Origin: Elusimicrobia bacterium RIFOXYB2_FULL_49_7
GTDB lineage: Bacteria; Fibrobacterota; OXYB2-FULL-49-7
DNA length: 9,320 nt
Direction of reading: 5' to 3'
Assembly (NCBI GenBank): GCA_001800515.1
Contig: MGVN01000088.1
Coordinates: 1 to 9,320, forward strand
Both the position numbers and the translations under genes were made by a program. The notes beneath the pieces were generated by a model. It was not told where the DNA came from. It was given only the letters and a program-made list of their open reading frames with translations, and searched no databases. This document shows positions 4,558 to 9,320 of the stretch, one piece after another; position 1 is the first letter of the stretch; each line of letters starts with the position of its first letter.

Positions 4558-5711
4558 GCTGGTTCCCCCCTGTCTGTTGATTGCAGCTTTTTCAGCTGCC
4601 AGTTGCTGATTATCTCGCCCTTCTGATAACATTTAAAAAACGCCCTTACACACTGCGGGTCGAACTGCGTGCCGGAACAGCGTTCCACCTCCGCAAGCGC
4701 CGTCTGATCTGCCAGCGCGGCGCGGTATGTGCGGTCGGACGTCATGGCGTCAAACGTGTCGGCAACCGCGATGATTCTTGCGCTCAGCGGTATATCGGAA
4801 CCCGATATGCCCTCGGGGTAGCCCTTGCCGTCGAAACGTTCCTGGTGGTACCGCACGCTGGGGATAATGGTATTTAACTGTTTTACGGACGACAGCATGT
4901 CGGCGCCGATGGACGGGTGCAGGTTCATCTGCCGGGTTTCATCTTCGGTCAGCCTCCCGTTTTTCGTCAATATCGCTTCCGGGATTCCGATTTTTCCCAC
5001 GTCATGCAGCAGCGCGGCAAGCTCTATGTTGCGCAGCTCGCTTTCGTTGCAACCAAGCTCCCGGGCAATGGCAACCGAGAAATCACGTATGCGCTCCGAA
5101 TGGCCGTGCAGATACTTGTCCTTGGCTTCGATGGCGTTTGCGATAACCTTTACCGTGGAAATGAACAGCTCGTTCAAATCGCTGTACAATTGCGCCTTAT
5201 GAATGGCCATCGCGGCTGAATTTGCAAGCGTTGATAAAAGCCGGAAATCGGTTTCTTCGAAACTCGCGCCGCCGGCTTTGTTCACGGCTTCAAGCACGCC
5301 GATGGCCCTGTCTTCGATCTTCAGCGGCACGGCCAGTATGGATTTTGTAAGAAAGCCGCTGGATTTGTCCGCACGGGTGGAGAAACGCTCATCCATGGAA
5401 ACATCGGCGATATTTAAGGATTTCTGATTTTTTATAACCCAGCCGGCGATGCCTTCATCCCTTTCAAGCCTGACCCGCTTTATCTCGTGACTGTTCATGC
5501 CCGATGCGGCAACGAACATAAGGTGGTCTTCTTCGACAAGTATCGCGCTTGCGGCTTCCGCGCCGGTTACCTGTTTTGCAAGCTCCATTAGATAATCGAG
5601 AACGGTAGGCAGGTCAAGGGAAGAGTTGATAAGGGCGAGTGAATTTAACAGCGCCTTGTATTCGGTAATGTCGTGCTGGCACTTTTTAAGCTTTTCTTCG
5701 CAATTTTCCAT
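4554..5711 (-). CDS. GAF-HD-GYP domain protein, probable c-di-GMP phosphodiesterase
   Basis: Likely cytoplasmic second-messenger enzyme of 385 aa: a short coiled-coil N-terminus, a GAF sensor domain (about 30-172), a linker helix, and an HD-GYP domain (about 185-370) that in relatives degrades cyclic di-GMP to pGpG or GMP. Seen metal-site and signature residues: E195 and H204 in AIEAKDKYLHGHS, H236-D237-x-GK, H265 in the LHPSIG segment, YHQE around H289, DGKGYP with GYP at 297-299, and D318 in ADTFDAMTSDR. The usual HHE is HQE, a substitution I regard as a tolerated variant. No receiver domain or membrane segment is seen, so the input is probably a small ligand or redox state sensed by GAF. 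The ATG at 5711 has GGAGGA four bases upstream; the longer frame from 5783 lies within the upstream gene. The overlap with the glycosylase gene is 26 nt. Confidence 0.93.
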   Translation of the reverse strand: MENCEEKLKKCQHDITEYKALLNSLALINSSLDLPTVLDYLMELAKQVTGAEAASAILVEEDHLMFVAASGMNSHEIKRVRLERDEGIAGWVIKNQKSLNIADVSMDERFSTRADKSSGFLTKSILAVPLKIEDRAIGVLEAVNKAGGASFEETDFRLLSTLANSAAMAIHKAQLYSDLNELFISTVKVIANAIEAKDKYLHGHSERIRDFSVAIARELGCNESELRNIELAALLHDVGKIGIPEAILTKNGRLTEDETRQMNLHPSIGADMLSSVKQLNTIIPSVRYHQERFDGKGYPEGISGSDIPLSARIIAVADTFDAMTSDRTYRAALADQTALAEVERCSGTQFDPQCVRAFFKCYQKGEIISNWQLKKLQSTDRGEPA

Positions 5712-6399
5712 CACATCCTCCGCCGGCCAGTGGGCAGCCGACGCATTGCGGCGTACGGCGGCAAAAGTTTTTCCCCACTGCAACGATCAGCGCATGGAAT
5801 TCCATGTATAATTTCACGGAAGGCGGGAGCGACTCCATGAAGTAGCGCTGAAGCGCATCGTATTGCCGGGCAACGTTCCAGCCCAGGCGTTCCGAAAGTC
5901 GAAGCGTATAGGCGTCTACCACGAAAATCCGTTTTCCACCGGCATAAAGCAGCATGGAATCCGCGGTTTCAGGCCCGATACCGTTTAATGACAACAGCGC
6001 GTTACGCGCCGCGGGCAGCGGCGGCATAAAAAGCGCGCTGACACTGCCGCTGCTTTCGCAATGGCGCGCAAACATGCGAAGCCTGGCAGCTTTCTGGTTG
6101 TAATAGCCGGAAGGCCGGATAAGTTCCGCAAGCCGCCGTTCCGTTAAAACAAGCGCGTCGGCAGGCAAAAACACACCGGCTGCGTGCAGGTTAAAAAGCG
6201 CCTTTTCAACGTTCGTCCAGGCGGTGTTCTGCGTTAAGATGGCGCCGGAACATATTTCAAATAATTCTTTTTCGGAAAGCCGGGGGTAACGCCCGGGGAA
6301 ATATTCGGGATGCAGGCAGCCGGCCGGCGTAACAGGCCACCATCCCTGCCTGCCGAAATAACCCAGTAACTTTTTGTAAACAACACCTGGCAGGATCAT
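5686..6399 (-). CDS. Endonuclease III-superfamily DNA glycosylase (HhH-GPD, MagIII-like)
   Basis: Base-excision-repair glycosylase of 237 aa. Seen: QGWWPV near residue 18 and FEICSGAILTQNTAW (47-61), both typical of the subgroup containing Helicobacter MagIII; a helix-hairpin-helix LNGIGPETADSMLLYAGG (138-155); the catalytic aspartate D162 in VVDAYT; and four C-terminal cysteines (C213, C219, C222, C229) suited to a 4Fe-4S cluster. The lysine that gives E. coli endonuclease III its AP-lyase activity (in GVGRKTA) is replaced by E144 (GIGPETA). It is therefore probably a monofunctional glycosylase for alkylated or mispaired bases; the exact lesion cannot be told. The cysteine spacing C-x5-C-x2-C-x6-C differs slightly from the endonuclease III C-x6-C-x2-C-x5-C. 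The ATG at 6399 has only a weak upstream ribosome binding site, 9 nt after the argF stop. Confidence 0.88.
   Translation of the reverse strand: MILPGVVYKKLLGYFGRQGWWPVTPAGCLHPEYFPGRYPRLSEKELFEICSGAILTQNTAWTNVEKALFNLHAAGVFLPADALVLTERRLAELIRPSGYYNQKAARLRMFARHCESSGSVSALFMPPLPAARNALLSLNGIGPETADSMLLYAGGKRIFVVDAYTLRLSERLGWNVARQYDALQRYFMESLPPSVKLYMEFHALIVAVGKNFCRRTPQCVGCPLAGGGCDGKLRRKA
5716..5721 (-). promoter_or_regulatory. Ribosome binding site fixing the HD-GYP start
   Basis: GGAGGA on the minus strand lies four bases before the ATG at 5711, inside the 3' end of the glycosylase gene. It supports a 385-residue product rather than the 409-residue reading from 5783. Confidence 0.75.
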
Positions 6400-6408
6400 A
6401 GCCGCAAA

Positions 6409-7335
6409 TCATTTCTTTATAAGGTGGATAAGTATGGCCTTCTGGATATGGAGCCGGTTTTCCGCCTGGTCGAAGATAACCGAGTGCGGGCCGTCAAGAA
6501 CTTCGGCCGTGGCCTCTTCGCCGCGGTTTGCCGGAAGGCAGTGCATTACTATGCAGGCCGGTTTTGCAAGTTCAAGAAGCTTGCGGTTAACCTGGTAAGG
6601 CTTGAATATTTTTTTTCTTTTTTCCTGCTCGGACTCGGCGCCCATGGAGGTCCACACGTCCGTATAAATCACGTCCGCGCCGCGCACGGCTTCCTGCGGC
6701 GATACCATAACATCTATTTTAGCTCCGGAACGCGCGGCGTATTCGCGCGCCTTTGCGATTATACGCAAATCCGGTTCATATCCGCGCGGCGAGGCCATGG
6801 CAAACGAAAACCCCATTACGGCTGCGGAAGCCATTAGCGAATGTGAAACATTGTTGCCGTCACCGACAAATGCCACTTTTATTTTTTTCAAGGCCGCCGG
6901 TGTCTTAATTTTTTTATTTTCAACGATGGTAAGTATGTCGCCGAGTATCTGGCAGGGATGTTCCCGATCGGTAAGCCCGTTGATAACAGGTATTCCGGCC
7001 GCGCTTGCAAATTCTTCCACGTCAGAGTGGTTGAATGCGCGGATTACCACGCCATGCAGGTAGCGTGAAAGCGTCTGCGCCGTATCGTAAATTGACTCGC
7101 CGCGTTTGCGCTGGAGGTTCCTGGCGTCAAGCATGAGAGGAAAGCCGCCAAGCTCATACATTGCAACTGAAAACGAGACCGACGTGCGGGTGGAAGGTTT
7201 CTCAAAAATAAGCCCCAAACTTTTGCCGTTAAGATGCGCAGTTTTTTTCCGTCCGGACTTCAGGCGCGCAGCCGCGGATACTATAGCCCATATTTCCTGC
7301 GCCGAAAGATCGTAAATTGACAGTAAATTCTTCAT
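6409..7335 (-). CDS. argF: Ornithine carbamoyltransferase
   Basis: Catalyses carbamoyl phosphate + ornithine to citrulline in the cytoplasm, the sixth step of arginine synthesis; it is active as a trimer. The 308-aa length is normal. The carbamoyl-phosphate loop is EKPSTRTS (45-52), followed by R99 in VVIRAF, H126-P-C-Q129, the ornithine-side DVWTSMG (226-232) and the HCLPA loop (265-269) with C266. DVWTSMG and HCLPA separate it from aspartate carbamoyltransferase. The loop is STRTS where most family members have STRTR; contact residues S48, T49, R50 and T51 are kept. AGGA about seven bases before the ATG at 7335 supports the start. No other arginine gene is visible nearby. It lies 25 nt after the PAP2-glycosyltransferase and 9 nt before the glycosylase, so expression is probably shared with that cluster rather than with an arg operon. 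Confidence 0.96.
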   Translation of the reverse strand: MKNLLSIYDLSAQEIWAIVSAAARLKSGRKKTAHLNGKSLGLIFEKPSTRTSVSFSVAMYELGGFPLMLDARNLQRKRGESIYDTAQTLSRYLHGVVIRAFNHSDVEEFASAAGIPVINGLTDREHPCQILGDILTIVENKKIKTPAALKKIKVAFVGDGNNVSHSLMASAAVMGFSFAMASPRGYEPDLRIIAKAREYAARSGAKIDVMVSPQEAVRGADVIYTDVWTSMGAESEQEKRKKIFKPYQVNRKLLELAKPACIVMHCLPANRGEEATAEVLDGPHSVIFDQAENRLHIQKAILIHLIKK

Positions 7336-7360
7336 GATTTCATCCTGTTATTATTTTTGT

Positions 7361-9320
7361 TCATTTTATAATATTTTCCGTATTTTGTCCATTACAGGCG
7401 CCGCGGTAGCCGCTGCCGAGCATGTAGCGGTATGAGCGCACAAGTATACCTTTACGCATGACGGGCAGGATATTTTCGTTTCCTGCGCGGGAAAAACAGG
7501 AGGCGTAATCGCCGGCATTATCGCCGTCAACGTAAACGTATGCCCCGCTTTTGCCGGACAGTTCCGGCTCGGGCCACAGGTCAAACTGGCTGAAACGCGC
7601 GATACGCCTGTCCGTAAGCGCGGGTATGGAGCCACCGGTATAATAGGCAGCCTGGGCGCTTAGCTGGTGCGAAGGCGTCATTATGAAATCCGGCCTTTGC
7701 CCCTGTTGTATCGCTGCACCCAGTTCGCGGTAACCGTAAAACCAGTTGGTGGCATCTATAACTGCAAGTTCGCGGGAATACTTTTCAAGCGGAAGGACAC
7801 CGAAGCGGGCATGAAGCGTCAACAACAATGAAATAAAAATGCAGAATGCCACCGAACCCTGCCAGAAGAGTTTTTTCAAACCCTTAGAGCCGGCAAAAAA
7901 ATGAGCAAGGGCGAACGTAAAACCAAAATATGCAAGGGCGGGCCAGTTAGCCTCGCCGTGTTTTTTTAACGACGAATAAGCGAAAAACGCAAGAATCGGA
8001 AGCGACATCATGGCCGTAAATAATTCTTCTTTTTTTCGACTGAACAGGTACATGCAAACCGCCGCCATTCCTCCTATCCATAAAAACGGGCTTGCCACCA
8101 TCAACTGCGAACCCAGGTACTCAAAAAATCTTGCCAATGAATACGACTGCCCGCCCATGCCATGGCTTAACTGGAACGTAAAAGACATCCAGCGGTTGGC
8201 GCTGTTCCATATAATGACCGGCGAAAAAACAGCGGCTGAAACAAGCGCCGCAAGGTAGGGGTGAACGGTTTTAAGCCACCGGCGCTCACCGGTAAATAAC
8301 AGGAACAGCAGGGCGCACGGCGCGAACAATACCACCGTGTATTTCGAAAGAAGCCCCAGCCCGAAAAACAGCCCCGTAACATACCAGTAAGAGGGGTTTC
8401 CGGTACGGACAATCTGCCAGAAAAAATAAAGCGTCAACGCCCAGAAAAGAAACGCGGGTACGTCCGGCGTAATTAGAATTGCGCCTGCCATCGTAAGAGG
8501 ATATATGTTTATAAGCCAGACGCTTGCCGCGGCCACTTTTTCGTCGTTAAACAACTGTTTTGCCAGGCGCCATGCAACAACGCTGATAGCTATGGAAACG
8601 ATAATTCCGGACAAGCGCACCCAGATTTCCGCGCCGCCGGCAAGCGTTGTCGCGGAAATAAAATATGCCACCATCGGCGGATGATCGTAATAGCTTAATG
8701 CAAGGTGGCGCGACCACAGCCAGTAATATGCCTCGTCGGGATGCAGTTGCAGCGTGGCGCAAAGAAACACGCGCCACAATGTAAGCAGGCCCACGAAAAA
8801 TATAGTGTTTCGCAAATTAAATAATTTTATATTCAAAATATCGTTCCATTTTCTACTGATTGTTATGACAACGGCCGCGAAAAAAATCCCGGCAACGGCG
8901 CCGGCGGCGACGTCGGACGGGTAATGGGACATGGTATACACACGTGAACAGGCTACCGCGAATGCCAGCGCAAAGACAGCGGCTCTTACAAAAGGCTTTT
9001 TCCAGAAATACGAAACAATCGCTGCGGCGGCAAACATGTTGGCGGCGTGGTTGGACGGAAACGAAAAGGACTCGCCGCCCGCCGGACGCATACGGTGAAA
9101 CAAAGGCTTCAGCACGTTACCGCATACGGCATCCGTTATTACAACCGCCAAAAGCAGCAGCAACCCTGTTTTGCGTCCCTGCCCGCCGCCAAACACCATC
9201 AGCGCCACCCAGCCTGCCGATAACGGCAAAAGCCAGAAGCCCGAGTTTGAAAGCAGCGGCATCAGAACGTCAAAAAACCCGTTCCTGAGTTTAACCGCTA
9301 TTATACCGGATAACGCGTGA
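7361..9320 (-). CDS. PAP2 phosphatase fused to GT-C (family 39/ArnT-like) glycosyltransferase, N-terminus beyond window
   Basis: Polytopic membrane protein joining two enzymes in one frame; 652 residues are visible. Numbering from the Met at 9262, the PAP2 (type 2 phosphatidic acid phosphatase) domain has all three motifs: K52-x6-R59P60, PSNH (69-72), and S106-R107 with H113 and D117 (SRx5Hx3D). From about 150 a GT-C transferase follows: HPDE (174-177) and YYDHPP (191-196) in the first periplasmic loop, TPD (265-267), many membrane helices, and a soluble C-terminal periplasmic domain (about 495-633). GT-C enzymes take sugar from a polyprenyl-phosphate carrier; the PAP2 part could recycle the carrier or dephosphorylate a lipid substrate (inference). 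The frame stays open 19 codons beyond 9262 to the edge, and those residues (with RNGFFDVLMPLLS) match the usual PAP2 start, so the true start is probably outside. First visible gene of the minus-strand cluster. Confidence 0.9.
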   Translation of the reverse strand, partial: HALSGIIAVKLRNGFFDVLMPLLSNSGFWLLPLSAGWVALMVFGGGQGRKTGLLLLLAVVITDAVCGNVLKPLFHRMRPAGGESFSFPSNHAANMFAAAAIVSYFWKKPFVRAAVFALAFAVACSRVYTMSHYPSDVAAGAVAGIFFAAVVITISRKWNDILNIKLFNLRNTIFFVGLLTLWRVFLCATLQLHPDEAYYWLWSRHLALSYYDHPPMVAYFISATTLAGGAEIWVRLSGIIVSIAISVVAWRLAKQLFNDEKVAAASVWLINIYPLTMAGAILITPDVPAFLFWALTLYFFWQIVRTGNPSYWYVTGLFFGLGLLSKYTVVLFAPCALLFLLFTGERRWLKTVHPYLAALVSAAVFSPVIIWNSANRWMSFTFQLSHGMGGQSYSLARFFEYLGSQLMVASPFLWIGGMAAVCMYLFSRKKEELFTAMMSLPILAFFAYSSLKKHGEANWPALAYFGFTFALAHFFAGSKGLKKLFWQGSVAFCIFISLLLTLHARFGVLPLEKYSRELAVIDATNWFYGYRELGAAIQQGQRPDFIMTPSHQLSAQAAYYTGGSIPALTDRRIARFSQFDLWPEPELSGKSGAYVYVDGDNAGDYASCFSRAGNENILPVMRKGILVRSYRYMLGSGYRGACNGQNTENIIK

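Noticed and set aside
1..9320. CRISPR array, tRNA, rRNA, insertion sequence or phage genes
   Set aside because: I searched by eye and saw no regularly spaced repeats, cloverleaf with tRNA consensus bases, transposase, integrase or phage structural genes.

Overview
The window looks like a chromosomal segment of a Gram-negative (diderm) bacterium of roughly balanced GC content. All recognisable genes are core or housekeeping types, with no phage, plasmid, transposase, CRISPR or rRNA/tRNA signal. The mix (bactofilin with a membrane-anchored M23 peptidase, a SurA/PpiD-like anchored chaperone, a lipid-phosphatase/GT-C glycosyltransferase and a GAF-HD-GYP protein) fits environmental diderms such as Omnitrophota, Elusimicrobiota or Desulfobacterota. 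The sequence alone does not decide between them.

Layout from left to right. (1) Positions 1-275, minus strand: the first 91 codons of valyl-tRNA synthetase, cut by the window edge. (2) Positions 276-615: the only gap over 300 bases. It holds two back-to-back sigma-70-type promoters (valS leftward, peptidase rightward) and, inside the predicted valS 5' leader, a 156-bp block of nested inverted repeats (321-476). (3) Positions 616-1972, plus strand: an M23 metallopeptidase overlapping a bactofilin by 14 nt, a likely cell-shape pair. (4) Positions 1995-2879, minus strand: an AEC-family (auxin efflux carrier-like) transporter, convergent with the bactofilin. (5) Positions 2960-3667, plus strand: a membrane-anchored SurA/PpiD-like chaperone with no visible PPIase domain. 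It diverges from the transporter, and the two putative -35 boxes overlap. (6) Positions 3671-9320, minus strand: six tightly packed genes read leftward. In transcription order they are a PAP2-glycosyltransferase fusion (N-terminus beyond the right edge), argF, an endonuclease III-like glycosylase, a GAF-HD-GYP protein, cutA and maf.

The long minus-strand cluster has gaps of 25 and 9 nt, a 26-nt overlap and two ATGA overlaps, so it is probably one operon although its functions are mixed: envelope glycan modification, arginine synthesis, base excision repair, c-di-GMP turnover, metal tolerance and nucleotide-pool cleaning or septum control. Several genes have a Met upstream that gives a longer reading frame. 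I moved the starts of the bactofilin, chaperone, maf, cutA and HD-GYP genes to internal ATGs with well-placed ribosome binding sites. The right-end fusion frame stays open to the window edge, so its apparent ATG at 9262 is probably not the true start.

I see no clearly new multi-gene system. The observations most worth a second look are the nested-palindrome element in the valS leader, the PAP2-GT-C fusion, the probable leaderless transporter start with overlapping divergent promoters, and the PPIase-less chaperone.
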